Made by a program: the position numbers and the translations under genes. A model generated the notes under the pieces. The model was given only the letters and a program-made list of their open reading frames with translations, was not told the DNA's origin and searched no databases. From assembly GCA_013399015.1 (NCBI GenBank), contig VWZX01010283.1:62001-126000 (forward strand): a stretch of DNA of 64,000 nt. Reading direction: 5' to 3'. Source of the DNA: Galbula dea (Eukaryota > Chordata > Aves > Piciformes > Galbulidae). This document shows, one piece after another, positions 34,701-47,770 of this stretch; positions within the stretch are counted from its first letter, which is position 1; each line of letters begins with the position of its first letter.

Positions 34701-37700
34701 GTCATAGATCCAGGTGGTTTAACACTGAAAAATTACCTCATATTTAAATTTTACCCTGGAAACAAAGGCATTTCCTATCAAGATGTGGGAAAACATTTAA
34801 TATACGTGCCTAAGTAGTTGTGAAGTGGTTTGCAATTTGGGAAATTATCTTTAAAACAGAATACAGCAAAATGATTTTTAACAAATTCAGTGTTTTCTTA
34901 AGCCTCAGGCTTGCTTCTGCAGATTCTGGAAAAAGACAGGGTTTTTAAAATTACTTTTTCCAAAATTATAATTCATCTTTAAAATGCTGATACAGCACAC
35001 CAGTTCAAATTATATAAATAATTAAAACAAATAATATCTTAAAATAAGTATTTTACTTACCAAACCCCAGATGGCACCAGGAGAGGTAGCTATAATTGTA
35101 GCTGCTCTGGGTGTATTGTACATTAAGGCCAATTCACCGAAACTTCCTCGGTTATCATAGGTTCCAACACACCTCCCAACACCATCACACTTTACATAAA
35201 TATCATATGTACCTCTGCCAATAAGATAAAGAAAGACAGTGAGTAGAATCCCATCCTGATCTTTGTTAAGCAGCCTCTCACCAATTTTTTTTTAATACCA
35301 TGAATTCCAAATTTGCTTGTTTAAATGACATTAAACACCTTGCAGAGACATCTCAATCACTTTCATAAATAATAAAAGTAGTTCCTTTTTGAAGAGAAGG
35401 ATGGGGTTATTACTTTTTACATTAACTCAGGTTAAAATTGACATATGTACAGTGATCACCAGAACTTACTAAAAAGGAAGATCTTAGTATCTGTTTCTTA
35501 ATTTTGTTTTAAACACACTAAATATCAATGTAACAAGTATCTGCAAAAATTGCTATGTTGTGATCACTGAAATACTAATACAAGGTATTTAACATTTAAA
35601 ATATTTTAAAGTAGTAATTTTTAATGTAATTTATAGAGGTGATGCAGGAAACATGGGATCTATATGAAAAATAACATCAGATTATGAAATAAAAATATGT
35701 ATTTACCTAGTATATTGTAGATTTTTTTCTCCCTATCATTAAATTAGTAACTTTTTTTTTCGCTTTGGGAATGCAGGAAAAACTGGTGTCTTGTAAAACT
35801 TGACATAGCCACTGCTACTGATGTTGAGCCATCATTTTGTTCAGCACTGAATATTTGTACAGTACATGTTGATAAATCATGTGAATGCAATGCAAAGATC
35901 TGTACAATGATTTAATTGATAAGGGACTTAAAGGTGATTCACTGCATTAAGAACTGCAAGGCTGACTAAATACTATGAAATCCCTGCAGCTTTTTTGGTT
36001 ATCCAACTGTAACCTCACAAAGATGAAAAACATTGACTCTTCAGCAGAGGGTCCTGACACATTTCTACAATCTTCTGATTTGAATAGTTCAGTTGCAAGG
36101 AACCTAAAATGATCATCTAGTCCAACTGCCTGATTAATTCAGGGCTGACCAAAAGTTAAAGAATATTATTAAAGACATTGTCCAAATGCTTCTCAAACAC
36201 TGACAGGCTTGGAAGGCTGTTTCAGTGTTTGATCACTCTCCTGGTAAAGAAATGCTTCCTAGTGTCCAGTCTAAATCTCCTGTGGTGAACCTCTGAACCA
36301 TTCCTACATCTCGTATTCCTGGAAACCAGGGGAGAAGAGCTCAGCACCTCCCTTTCCACTTCCCCACCCCAGGAAGCTGTAGAGAGCAATGAGGTCTCCT
36401 CTTGGCCTCCTGTCCTCCAAACTAGACAAGCTCAAAGTCATCATTAATAGGACATGCCTTCCAGCCCTTTCACCAGCTTTGTTGGCCTCTTCTGGATACA
36501 TTCAAGAACCTTCACATCCTTCTTAAATTGTGGGACACAGAACTGCTCAGGGTTCTTGATGTAAGGCCACACCAATGCTGAATATGGCATGATAATCGCC
36601 CTTTGGCTGTCTGGTTATACTGATCTACACTGAACAAAAAACTTCGTACTTCTTTCAGAGTTCTAGTGAAAAAAAAAGTGTTTTGGAACAGCCTGGCTGA
36701 AGCTTGTGCCAACAGATTACTGAAGGTATCAAAGTAAACTAAACTCTCTTCCTAACTCACTGAATTCAATGGTAAATCTAGGATTTTACTCAGTTCCCAG
36801 TACTGATTTTTCCAGTACAGATCTTCAAATGAAGAGTAGTGACTTAGCAACCTGAGGTCTAATAATATTGACATAAAGTCTACATATAAGTATCGAAATG
36901 CAGCAAGATTTCAAACACTGAGCTGTAAAACTTCCCCCATTGTGTTCTATGCTAGATCTCTTTCCATATAAAAAAACCAAACCTCCAAAATGTCAAAAAC
37001 CCCAACCAAAAAAAAAATAAAATCAAACACCAACACCAAAAAACCAAAACACCCAACCAACCAACCAAAACCCAAACCCCAAACTCCAGTCTTTGGGATC
37101 TAGCAATACATAGAGGACAGGGCCATATTTCCATTTGAAAAATCTGACTCCTTTCAAAAACCACTCTCTGTAGGTCAGACAGAGCTGTACTGGTTCTGTG
37201 TGTCCTTTTTTCTTTCTCCCATGCAAACATATGTAAGAGTTAAATACTGGTACAAAGAGAAATAGATTTTTCTCAAGTAGACTTTTGCATAATACTTTGT
37301 GGAATGACACAGCGATTCACCTATCAATGACGTAGAAGTTGTCACCATCATCCCCTTGATCAATGACATGTTCCCCTCCTTCAACCAGCTTTTCAAACAT
37401 CGCATCTAACACCTGAGACATCTGTTCCTATTTAAAAGAACAGAGACAAAGATAAGAAATTATTATTGGCTTTTAAAGTTTTACTCTTCAAATTAACTAA
37501 CTGCCCAGCCTTGCAATCCACAAAGTTAAACAACATTTCAAGATAATTGAAGTAACTTCACAGACTTTAAGGAATTTATAAGAATTGGCCTTTAAAACAA
37601 AGTGCTGCTTAGGGAATTACATCAGTGCTTGTGTTCATTTATCCCATGCTGTATTTTCCATCAGAGCCAATATGTGAAATATTGATACTTCTCCAGAAGC

Positions 37701-40700
37701 TTACCTATCTGATATTCAAACACTGCTACCAGCTAAAACCAGGCTCAAGACAGTGTGGTGTGTGTTGAGAAAGTCCCAGGTTGTCCCAAAGTGTGATGGT
37801 TATATTTTTCTCCTCCATCTCATTTTGTCTAACATTCAAATGGTTGTGCTGTTTTTCACTTCTATGGGAAGGCTCTTTTTAATTAAAAAGCCGAGGAGAA
37901 CTGTATGTCACCTCCTAACTACTGCAGCTTCTCCTTTAACGATGCCCTTTTCTTATCCTTCCATTCAAATTAAAACACAGTGTGTTAGGGGGGGACAAAG
38001 TTTTCAGAAAGTGTGGACTCCATTTAGCATCAAGTACTGAGTGCAATTCTGATCATACCATAATACATGTTGTTATACTAGATTTCAGAGTGGTGTCCTA
38101 TCTAGGAATGCTGTTTGACACCTCACTGAAAGGCCATCAGGGAAAAGCCATTAAGCACTTTACATCGTATCTTCCCCTCTAACTCACTGACCTCCGAAAT
38201 GATGTTTTCATACATAGAACTACAGCAGAAAGAGGCTGAAGTGCAAGAAAGAAACCCAGTGGGTTTGGGAGACGCTATTGATACGCAACTTGACTTTTGT
38301 TCCAGAGACTTTAGCAGTCAAAGATATTATCTCTCTCCAAGATGAAAGAGGTTTTTTTGCTAATACCCCAGAGAGCAAACTGCAGCAGCTGGCACCATAT
38401 GCACATGTGCTGCAGGGTGGAGATGCAGAGGTGAGGAAGAGAGCTGGGATAGGAACATTTAAATTACAAGTGCAGTGCCAGAGCTCTTGAGTCACTGCCT
38501 AGCAGCAGAACAAGGAGGAGGAGTGGGAGAGGTCCCCTAGGGACTACACATCTTTACTCCATAGAAGGAGCAAGTCAGACTGAAGAAGGCTACATTTTAA
38601 TACTCTTGCTATCATCAGAGCATAGTACCTTTCCAATGCCTTTTATGAGTGAAGTTTTTGTAATTACAAACTCTTTTATAAAAATTGTGTTATTCAACTT
38701 CACAGAATACTGTCTATGAAGGATGTAAAGCAGAATGAAGTGTTCTTAATCCACAGATCAATCTGAGCAAGTGGAGTGGATGACTTGGGAGATCCCAGAA
38801 GCAGATTTAAAGGCTTCGCATTGCAGAGCTCCACAAGGTTAGGACTCAGCTAAGAAGTTTTCTGCTGAACACCTGGAGACGACTGTGGGAACTTCTGGGA
38901 ATTACAAGTAACTGATTCAGAAGCAAAAAGTAAAAAAGGAGTTTAAATCATCAAGTGGATATGGTACTGAGACAGCAGCACAGTCCTGAGAAGACCATCA
39001 CAGACAGGGGAAGTAATCCCTCAAAATTCCTTGGAAGAGTATATCAGGTGCCCACACTGGAACAGTTTAATGCTCTAAATCTACACAACATGAAAATATA
39101 GCTGACACAAATCCAACGGATCCCTGTCCCGCAGATCAAGTGGCTGATAACTAGACAGAAAATCTAGTTCTGAAGGGGGAAGCAGTTCTCATCCTGGGAG
39201 TGGCACTATAAGCAGATACTACCACAAAACTGTGTGAAGCCAGCATGAGGAAAGCAGTAGCTCAAAATTAACATCACAGGCAGATTCTAGGAGCACACAA
39301 TAATCTGCTGGGCCGCAGAGCTCGTAAGAGAGAAATGCTCAGAGACTAACCAAGAGGGGTCTGACAAAATGCCTTTGGCAGGCTAATGTAGTTATGGTCC
39401 AGCCAAGTGGAAGCAAGGACACAGCAACAATAAGCTAAAAAATATAATAAAGCAATTTTACATCCAGAGCAGATGTCCATAAACCAGCTTGTATCTCTGA
39501 AATTATGTAAAAAAATAATTTGGGAGTGGAAGGGGCAAATGTTTGGGTGACTTGAAAAAGTATAGTGGAACAGCTAATTAACTACCCATTTAAACAGGCA
39601 GGGAGTTAGAAAACCTGTGTCAGGATCCCAAGTGTCCCAAGAATACACACACATATTAGTACCTACACAGAGACTTTTGATGCTTTTCTATAGCTCGAAC
39701 TCCAAGGTTCTGCAAAGCTAAGGGTGTGCAGGTCACTGCTCCTCAGGGCCTCTCTGGGAACAGGCACCCAAGGTCAGGGCTTAGCCTTTGTGCAGACAAA
39801 AGCAAGAGCTGAAAACCTGCAGCACAAATTAAGGTGCATTCTCTGTAACAGCACCTGACTTCCAAACAGAGCACCAGGCTGGTCTTTCCATTAGCTCCCT
39901 CCAGAATCAAATGTAAAAACTTTTTGTTCTCATGCTTAAAACTCTACACAGTTATTTCCCATTCCCCCATATTCCCTCCCCTGATACCACTGAATCAATT
40001 CTCTTGAGAAAGAATTTGGTGTGCTGTGACTCATCTCAACCCCAGTATGCATATTTCAATTGATACACTCGCCTTTTTCCTTAAGCAACCCTGTGCTTTT
40101 CTTGTAGCATTATCACCTTTGATCCAGATCACTCATTCACTACATTTAAGCTTTCTTAAAAGCCACAATTGTTTCTAGAGGCAATAGAAAAAAAATTATC
40201 TGCACAGAAGAAAATTATCTGTAGCATTTTTACAATATCTGTATTAAGTGAAATAATAATGTAAACACCTCACTATTGCCTTTCTCTTTCCCTCTATTTC
40301 ATAAGTTGCTTGTTCAATTACATCTATAGCTAAGCTGTAGGCTTTGGGGGTAATTTTAGGTTTTGATGGAGCACTCAGCACTCTTTTGGATGATAAAAGG
40401 TAACTACTAAAACCAACTTAACAGTTCCAGTTAACTGATGAGTTTAGCTATATCGATACAGCAAGAAGATATAAAACAAGAAAATACAATACTTTATAAT
40501 CATATTAATGTATACATTCATGTTAATGTACTTGCAAGACATTCATGGCCATGAACAAAGGGCTCTCTATGACGTATCAGTTATAAAAATGTCATTTCTG
40601 GAGTTTATGAAATGGTGAAGAAAACATACATAAGAGCTTACAAAAGTCTAATCTGTAAACTTCTGTTCAAAGGTTCAAGAGAATTCATTCTTAGTAGCAC

Positions 40701-41960
40701 TGCTAAATGTGGTTCCTTACAAAAAGTCTCTTACCGGATCTAGGTTCTTAAAAAGAAGAATGTCCTTGCAGGCCTCCTGCAGTCTGTTTCTTTGATCATC
40801 TGTTTTAGGGTGAATAATCTGAGGGGTATAACAGAAAAGCCTTTAAAGTGATGATCATATAGCAGCACTAGCTGTAGAACTGAGCTACTTCAGCTAACCA
40901 TTTGACACAATATTTTGCTTCATAACACTTCCATTTCAAAACCTCCAGGATTTGAATAAGCACTCCACGATAACATTATGTCACCACAGCAGTATCAAAT
41001 GAAGCACTGCTGTATTTAAGATCTTTGCATTTGTACAATCCAGTTCATTTCTGCAAGACATTCTGGGTATCTTTACCTCAACCGTTGCTGCATAACCATT
41101 ACTCCTCTCTAATCATATTTGGAGCACGCACAATTTACATCCATTTGCCACAACTACTTCCCAAAGAATCTTTTGTGAAATAGCATCTTGTGTTAAATTT
41201 GGACCAGATGTTTCACAGACTAAACAACAGACAACACTATCCGAACAAGCCAAAGATTAACCAAATTACCAATGTCTGGTTAATGGGAGCATCAATCAAG
41301 TCGTTCATTCAACTCACATGCTTAACAAGGTATGCTAGGTTTCAAAGCTACGATACTACAGGACAACATTTTGACAGTTTTACAAGCCAGAAAATAGATA
41401 GAATATAAACATTTAAACTTGTATTAAAAGTCGTACAGATGCTATTTCACATTAAAAGCTAAGTAAATGCCTTTAGAAGGGCAACGTAAGTAAAATAAGT
41501 CTAGATCATTGTACATCTGAAAATCTTAGTGATTTCATAATTTACCCTTTTTGCCTTAGAAAAAATGCTAGAATGTTTAGGAAACTACTGCAAGATTACG
41601 AGGACACCAGATAATTACTTTTAGAAGCAGGCATTCTCTGGTCAAATACAATTGCACAAAAATGTTTCTTTAACAGACCATTCATCAAAAGTGTAGTAAT
41701 TTAGAACAATACCCACATCAGGTCCTACATGGGCAACAACTACTGAGACTTTAAATGTTCTTTTAAAATGAAACCTGCTTGGGTTGATTACTAAAGTATA
41801 TTATAATAAGGGTGCTTTTGAAAAGGAAGGATAATGCTGGTTACTTTTTTCTTCCTAAATTTAATACCTGAGAACGGAAACAGTATTTGACTCAAAGCAA
41901 TAAATACCCTAGATTCCATGTCGTCCTCTTCTTCATCAGGATTGTAAGTTTCTGCACAAA
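31734..41960 (-). CDS. PRKAR2B: PRKAR2B, PKA regulatory subunit RII-beta (coding exons 3-11, 5' partial)
   Basis: RII-beta holds the PKA catalytic subunit inactive until cAMP binds, and docks on AKAPs through its N-terminus. Exons in transcript order: 41960-41908, 40818-40735, 37427-37321, 35214-35061, 34400-34299, 33716-33642, 32874-32809, 32656-32518 and 31867-31734. All have GT/AG junctions and kept phases, 914 nt in total. They encode the second part of a split codon plus 303 residues, matching human residues of about 115-418. The segment after the inhibitor site reads CAETYNPDEEEDDMESR. Phosphate-binding cassette A (RGSFGELALMYNTPRAA, exon at 35061) and cassette B (RGQYFGELALVTNKPRAA, exon at 32518) are intact. 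The acidic DDMESR and DDQRNR residues favour RII-beta over RII-alpha. The C-terminus is NMDIADPSA. The docking/dimerisation domain and RR-x-S site are not in the window. Confidence 0.96.
32518..32656 (-). other. PRKAR2B: PRKAR2B exon with cAMP-binding cassette B
   Basis: 46 codons plus one base: GKQDVEENGAVEIARC, RGQYFGELALVTNKPRAA and SAFALGTVKCL. The catalytically silent but cAMP-contacting Glu and Arg of the second cassette are intact. SAFALG differs from the mammalian SAHAIG as I remember it, a conservative change. Confidence 0.93.
35061..35214 (-). other. PRKAR2B: PRKAR2B exon with cAMP-binding cassette A
   Basis: 51 whole codons begin after the split arginine: GTYDIYVKCDGVGRC, then RGSFGELALMYNTPRAA and ATSPGAIWGL. 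The Glu of GELAL and the Arg of PRAA are the conserved cAMP ribose and phosphate contacts of the family. Both are present, so domain A should bind cAMP. Confidence 0.93.
36076..36640 (-). mobile_element. CR1 LINE, 5'-truncated and decayed
   Basis: The low end reads AAAATGATCATCTAGTCCAA, the reverse of the CR1 3' region. The rest follows the CR1 ORF2 tail in antisense, for example AATGAGGTCTCCTCTTGGCC and TTGTTGGCCTCTTCTGGA. The frame is broken, so this is an older copy than the one at 11911. It lies in a PRKAR2B intron. Confidence 0.85.
36968..37085 (+). repeat. C/A-rich low-complexity tract with CCAA repeats
   Basis: An A/C-only stretch including CCAACCAACCAACC, about 235 bp downstream (in PRKAR2B sense) of the coding exon at 37321-37427. 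Confidence 0.7.
37436..40734 (-). other. PRKAR2B: PRKAR2B intron between the exons at 37321 and 40735
   Basis: 3.3 kb with no recognised exon. An open frame at 38278-38490 (+) with TPESKLQQLAPYAHVLQGG and a slightly GC-richer patch at about 38200-39450 are unexplained. I see no known repeat. Confidence 0.55.
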
Positions 41961-42337
41961 CTGAAATAGAAAAAATATAATCTTATTTAAAGTACAGTAA
42001 TGTTTCACAAGATTTACAGAACAGAAAACACAGTGTGACAGTAGTAATATGCAGTAATGTAACACTCAATAGAGAATCACTGAAGATACTGCTAATAGGG
42101 TCCACAGCAGGTCATCTCCAAACTACTGGTGAAACAAAGCTACACTTACATCATTTTTTAACGTTTTCTGTGTTTTAAAAGACCTCCAATATAAATTTCT
42201 CACTTAACCTGTTCTAAATGATCTTACCTTACTATCAGGTTTTTTTCTGATAACCAAACTAATTCTTTCTTGTTAGAATTTAATCTATCCATACTGGATG
42301 CAGGGATCAGATCATTCTCTTCATCTGTGTAAGCTCA

Positions 42338-42470
42338 AGGTGGTTTGGGGTTTTTTGGGACTGGATTGTGGGGTTTTTTTTATTGGTATTTTTTTTGTTG
42401 TTTGGCTTTGGGGTGGTTGTGGGGTTTTTTGTTTGTGATTTTTTTCTTTGTTTTGTTGTTTTAGGGTTTC
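42338..42470 (-). repeat. G/T-rich low-complexity tract (C/A-rich on the - strand)
   Basis: The reverse-complement form of the C/A tracts, with GGGGTTTTTT-type runs and TTTGTTTTGTTGTTTTAGGG, in the PRKAR2B intron upstream of exon 3. Confidence 0.7.
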
Positions 42471-43984
42471 TTTACCATACTTGAAAACTTTTCTCTCCTT
42501 CCCATCTTTTACTTTTTAGGGCAAACAATTCTGAGTTTGTGGTTTGTTTTTTTTTCTTACAAATGATGTTTTTCGTCTCTCTATCCTCATTGTCATTCCC
42601 TGAACTCCCTCCAATTAGCGCTATTTTTATTGTGATGCTGAAAACTGGACCTAGCATTTGAGCTGAGCAGAGTATTGACTACAACAGATTAATTACTTCA
42701 TACATTCTGCAGACTACGTCTTTTTCATCCATATATACCTTTTTCACAACAGCTTAATTATGTTTATTCATGACCCACTTATTTTCAAAATCCACTGTTT
42801 AACCAGCTGTCCTGGGTCTTGTACATGGCTATTCTGCCCATGAGTAGGACCATGCAATTACACCTATTAAATATTGCGTTATTCCCATGACCATCTCTCC
42901 AATGTGCCAAGATAATTTTCAATTCTAATCCTGTTCTCCGTAATGACAGAGCCCAGGAGCTTTTCCCTTTTGTATTACTCAAAATGCGCAATTACAGCAT
43001 TAGAAAAATAGTGATACAAACACTGTACATATTACTCCATTGGTTGCTAAGCTCAACTAAATGAAACTATTTTATTCAGTTTTTCCAACTGAGGGTTAGG
43101 TTTCACAGATGAATCCTCAAGATACACACAAACCAGCACAAATACGTCAACATAAACTATTTGTAGGAAAAATCTGGATTGTCAAAAGGCAGTGCATTAC
43201 TGAAATACACATGCACTGCAAACTGCACACAACTCTAGATGGATTGCTTTGTCAGCAAGAAGAGCTTTTAATAATTTCTTACTCATCACTGCAAGTAACG
43301 TTAGTTTTCTGGTTTTCAGCCAGTAAATGTTTTATATTCAAAATCAATCACTTCAAATATGAATGAATTCTAAAGTGACAATTAACATACAGTTAGCAAA
43401 TATAACGTCATAAAACTGTTAGTTGTGCTTTATCTATTCCCTGGATGTATCAGGAAATAAGCTATTGATAATGAAATTAATGAAAATTCATACATAATCA
43501 TAATGTATTACACTCAAAACATGGCAGGAAAAACAATTCAAAATCCTTTCCAAAGCACAGAACCCCTGAGTCATAAAGCACATTACAAAACTGTACCAGA
43601 TAAAAAGGGCTGTGGAAATATTTCTTCATCCTACTCAAGGCTAACCAAGACTAGAGTTTTGTCAACATGACTGTCAGGCTAAAGCATGAAAAAAAGACCA
43701 TCTCTAGCCACAGTAGCTACACCAGCATGCCATACACCCCTACAAACATCTCTAGTATGGCAGATATGCCCATTCTCTCATACAGCAAGAATGTCACTTT
43801 CCTGGTTTAGCCATATGAAAATTGCCATGGTGATGTAATGGCAAGGTAAGATTTTTTTTCCATTTTGTCAGCATGTACATCTCTTCATCTACTAAAAATC
43901 TTTCTACAGATTAGAAACAGGATGCACAGAGATGCCTTGCACAGCAGGCGGTAGTTCGAAACTAGACCTCAAATACTACTGGAC

Positions 43985-44066
43985 CTCTGAAGTTCCTGAC
44001 ATAAAAGTTTCTGACTTTTAGCATCTCAGAGGTCTTTTCCAACCATGATGATTCTGTTATTCCATT
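43985..44066 (+). mobile_element. CR1 LINE 3' end fragment
   Basis: It ends CAGAGGTCTTTTCCAACC, then ATGATGATTCTGTTATTCC, the CR1 3' tail with the start of its octamer repeat. The 5' limit is unclear; homology may reach back to about 43900. Confidence 0.7.
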
Positions 44067-47000
44067 TCCTCACAAGCAGCAAACCAAAAACTGAAGAAAT
44101 TCCCCTCCAATCTACCAGATTTATGAGGTAATGACTTTTGAGTGGTTCACTACCTAACAAAAATTATTAAATGCACAAAACATCATCCTAAAAATCCAAA
44201 GCTGGATCAAATCCAGGCAGCTTGTTTCCTTCTAATTATCAGGAAGGCGGCCTTCAGTTCATTAGGTGAGGACTGACTTGGGAGCACTGCCAAGGCAAGT
44301 CTGTTTCAAGATCGCCTGCTCATGAAGGACAGTTACCTACTCTTGCCTTCAGTGTACAGATTGCAATTCTGAAGACTGCCTGAAAGTCACGAACACATAA
44401 CCAAGTACAGGGTTTGTGCTCAGCTACTCAGCTCAAAGGCAAAACCTTTCACCAGAATTGCAAGGCCTTACCCAGACTGCACCACATGCTTGCAAGAAAT
44501 CACAGACTCACACAACGAACTTTTCAATAGTACTTTTTTCTTCCTTGTCCATCTGCTACCAATGCTATTTCTAATTAGTCAAACTTCAAGACATTTCCTC
44601 CAGCATTTCTAAATAACATGAAGTGCCTAATATAACATGTAGCATCTTGAATGAGGTCCATGCCAGTAGTGACTCATAGAACCCCCCAAAGTTCCTCCAT
44701 TCATAAGTCGACATGAGGTTTATTCATATTTCACCAATTCTCACACTGAAGCAGGAATTTTATCAAGATTGTAATGAATACTATGAAAGCCAATTTGAAA
44801 AAACATAATGGCCCACACAAGACATTTTTGGATGACTGCATCCCAGTTGAATTACTCACGTGTGCAACTTTGCACGTTTCCTTAATATTATTTGGTATGT
44901 AACAGTTGAAATTGCACTGTTAGACTGCAGTCCCTTCCTGTACTGCAGAGGCCAAGGCACACTGAATCAGACCGAGAACGCCCATCGCTGGGTCAAAAAT
45001 GCACGCTCTTCCCCGAAATCATAAGGGTTTGAATCACTAAATAGGCTCCTCCACAAAAACAGTATGTTCTAACTTCACCACAAGTAGCTGAAAAGACTTC
45101 CCTATTTTTAAACAGGAGACCAGAAAGGGGCTTTAACCAAATTTCCCTAAGGACTTACATAGTACTTAGTCCTCTTTCGGTTCTTTCCATAATTGTGTAA
45201 TTTGTCAAAATGGAGCTAAAAACATGACCAGGCTTCTGGCTGATGGTAGGAGGCAGCTTTGCTCAGATTCTCAGGAAGTTCTTTATTTTATCTGTCTGGC
45301 TAGTAAAAACCAGCACAAACACACATTGCAGTGTCCAGAACACTGCAGGTAGTTATTAAACAATAAAATCATTACAAAAGTAAGATGCACTTCCACTAGA
45401 AGAGTTTGCCAAATATATAATATGTACTATACTACTTACTCTATAAGGTTTCCCAATATAGCATACGGAGTAGCATAACATATACCAACATACTGTACTC
45501 TGATGTTGACTTGTATAACCTTCTGTTCCCATTCTCATACAAGTACAAGCAGCTCACAGTGCCAGAGTGAATTATTTGGGATATATCTGAAATATGTATA
45601 AACATTTGACAAAGTCTGAGCAGATGCAGAGCTCTTTTCATACATTTCAACTTTATATTTGCTAACTCTGCAAGGATAAAAACAAAACCACACTCAGCTC
45701 TTTCTCCCGTATTGAGTAACTCATAGCTATCAACTACAGATTTTTTTTCGTATTGAAAAATTGGCAACAGGAAGAGCTCAGAAAGGTCTCAGAAAGGGTA
45801 TATTATTTCCCCCAGTAGAAAACTCATTTCTTACATAGGAAGTGAGCAAACATAAATTGTCGCTATTAAGAAAACATATTCTGAACAATGCAACCTAATA
45901 TTTTTGCCTATTTTGTATCTGCTTTATACAATCAGATTTAGTATTATTTACACCAAAATATTTTTCAGGATTCTAAATATATTTCAAATACTAAACAGCT
46001 TTACAACCTGATTTGCTACAAACAGTTTAAAAATTGAAGCTACAACTCTTCATCTCCAGAGGTGTACATCCTGAGATGTTCATGTTTGCATAACAAAGTA
46101 GTACAGTTGAAGAAACTATATACAATGCAGTAAATCACAACAGCAGCTTGTTTTTATCCAAAATGACTTATCTGTCCAGTCTGACAGTTGTTGTAATTGA
46201 TACTCTACATCATTCCAGGTTTCATATAATAGAGCCAAAAAGTAATAAAACAGTTGCTGTTGAGTTTTACTAAACTATGTAACCTTCAACAAGAAGCTAT
46301 TTAGAGGAGTTCTAATACATTTGAAGATACATTAAAGTGATCAATAGCATACTTAGCCACTTCTTGAAAAACTACCTTAGTCAAATTTTTCCAACTTGAT
46401 GGCAAAAAATTATTGAATGCCTTAAAGAGGAAACAGAAATAGACATTCAAATGAATTTATTACTCATTAACCTCTTCCTTTTTTTAGTCTTTCCTTTGCT
46501 TTGTCCACTCATGTCTTGCCCCCAATCCTGCAAAATATCTGAAAAGGAGGCATTAGTGTAGGTTATTAATGAAATGTGTATTTGGAACTTTATTAAAAAT
46601 AATTATTTTTAATGATGGTTTAAATGCAAAAGATGCTTACAGAAAGACACCACTGAATTTACATGCCTAGCAGAGTAAAAAATGAAACTATTAATACAAC
46701 AGAACCAAAACAATAGAAAATGGGAGAAAAATACAAGTAGAGAGAAATACCAAAAAAGGAAGTACTCAGATTTTGGGTTATGAGAAGACATTGAAGGTGA
46801 CGTATAAGAATCAGTCAGACATAGGACAGCGTGGATAGAAAGAACTAGGAATTGTTTGTAAAAAAAAAGAAAATGCTAAAATCATATAAATAAATAAGTG
46901 CTTTGGATATGCATGGCAAGGTTTTGGTAGCAAAGCAGCTGCAGGGGTGGCTTTTGTAAGAAGCTGCTAGAAGTTTCCCCTATGTCTGAATGAGCCAATG

Positions 47001-47111
47001 CCAGCCAGCTCCAAGATGACCTGCCACTGGCCAAGGCTGAGCCCATCAGCAATGGTGGTAGCATCTCTGGGACAAGATATGTAAGAAGGGGGAAAAGTTA
47101 TTGTGCAACAG

Positions 47112-47298
47112 CCATTGTATTTATTGGAATAGGCTGCTCTGGGAGGTGGTGGAGTCACCATCCCTCGAGGTTTTTAAGAAGAGGATAGATGTGTTTCTTC
47201 AGGGGATGATTTAGGGATAAGAGTAGTGTAGGGCTATCGGTTGGACTAGATGATCTTGAGGGTCCTTTCCAACCGTAATGATTCTGTGATTCTGTGCA
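47112..47298 (+). mobile_element. CR1 LINE 3' end nested in the LTR
   Basis: It starts near GGAATAGGCTGCTCTGGGAG and runs through GGTTGGACTAGATGATCTTG and GGTCCTTTCCAACC to GATTCTGTGATTCTGTG, the typical CR1 3' octamer repeat. LTR sequence lies on both sides. Confidence 0.9.
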
Positions 47299-47459
47299 GA
47301 CAGAGAGAAGCAGCTGAGAATATGTCAGAGAAACAACTGTGCAGATACCAAGGTCAGTGAAGGAGGGGGAGAAGGAGGTGCTCCAGGCACCAGAGCAGAG
47401 ATTCCCAGCCCATGGAGGTTAACAGTGAAGCTGATATCCACCTGCAGCTCATGGAGGAC

Positions 47460-47770
47460 CTTAGGCTGGAGCAGGCAGATGCACCCAAAGGAGGCCTGAC
47501 CCTTTGAGAAGCCCACGCTGGAGCAGGATCCTGCAGGATGTGTGGAGAAAGAGGAGTCCATGCTGGAAAGAGGTTAGCTGGCAGGACTGGTGACCCCATG
47601 GGGGACCCATGCTTTAAGAGTCCATTTCTGAAGGACTACAGCCTACAGAAGGGATCCATGGTGGAGCAGTTTGTGAGGAACAGCAGCCCATGGGAAGGAC
47701 TCATGTTGGAAATGTTTATGGAGAACTGTCTCCCAGGGGAGGGACCCCACACTGGAGCAGGGCAAGGGTG
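47460..47770 (+). repeat. Degenerate minisatellite-like block in the LTR
   Basis: The phrase GCTGGAGCAGG and variants (CCATGCTGGAAAG, CACACTGGAGCAGG, ATGTTGGAAATG) recur every 35-60 bp, alternating with CCATGGGGG- or CCCATGGGAAGG-type segments. The spacing is irregular, so the block is an old tandem structure internal to the LTR family. Confidence 0.6.

Noticed and set aside
36304..36501. 66-codon - strand frame
   Set aside because: A decayed part of CR1 ORF2, not a gene.
36952..37310. Trp/Phe-rich - strand frames resembling a membrane protein
   Set aside because: They come from the C/A-rich tract at 36968-37085 and overlap an exon flank, so the hydrophobicity is a base-composition effect.
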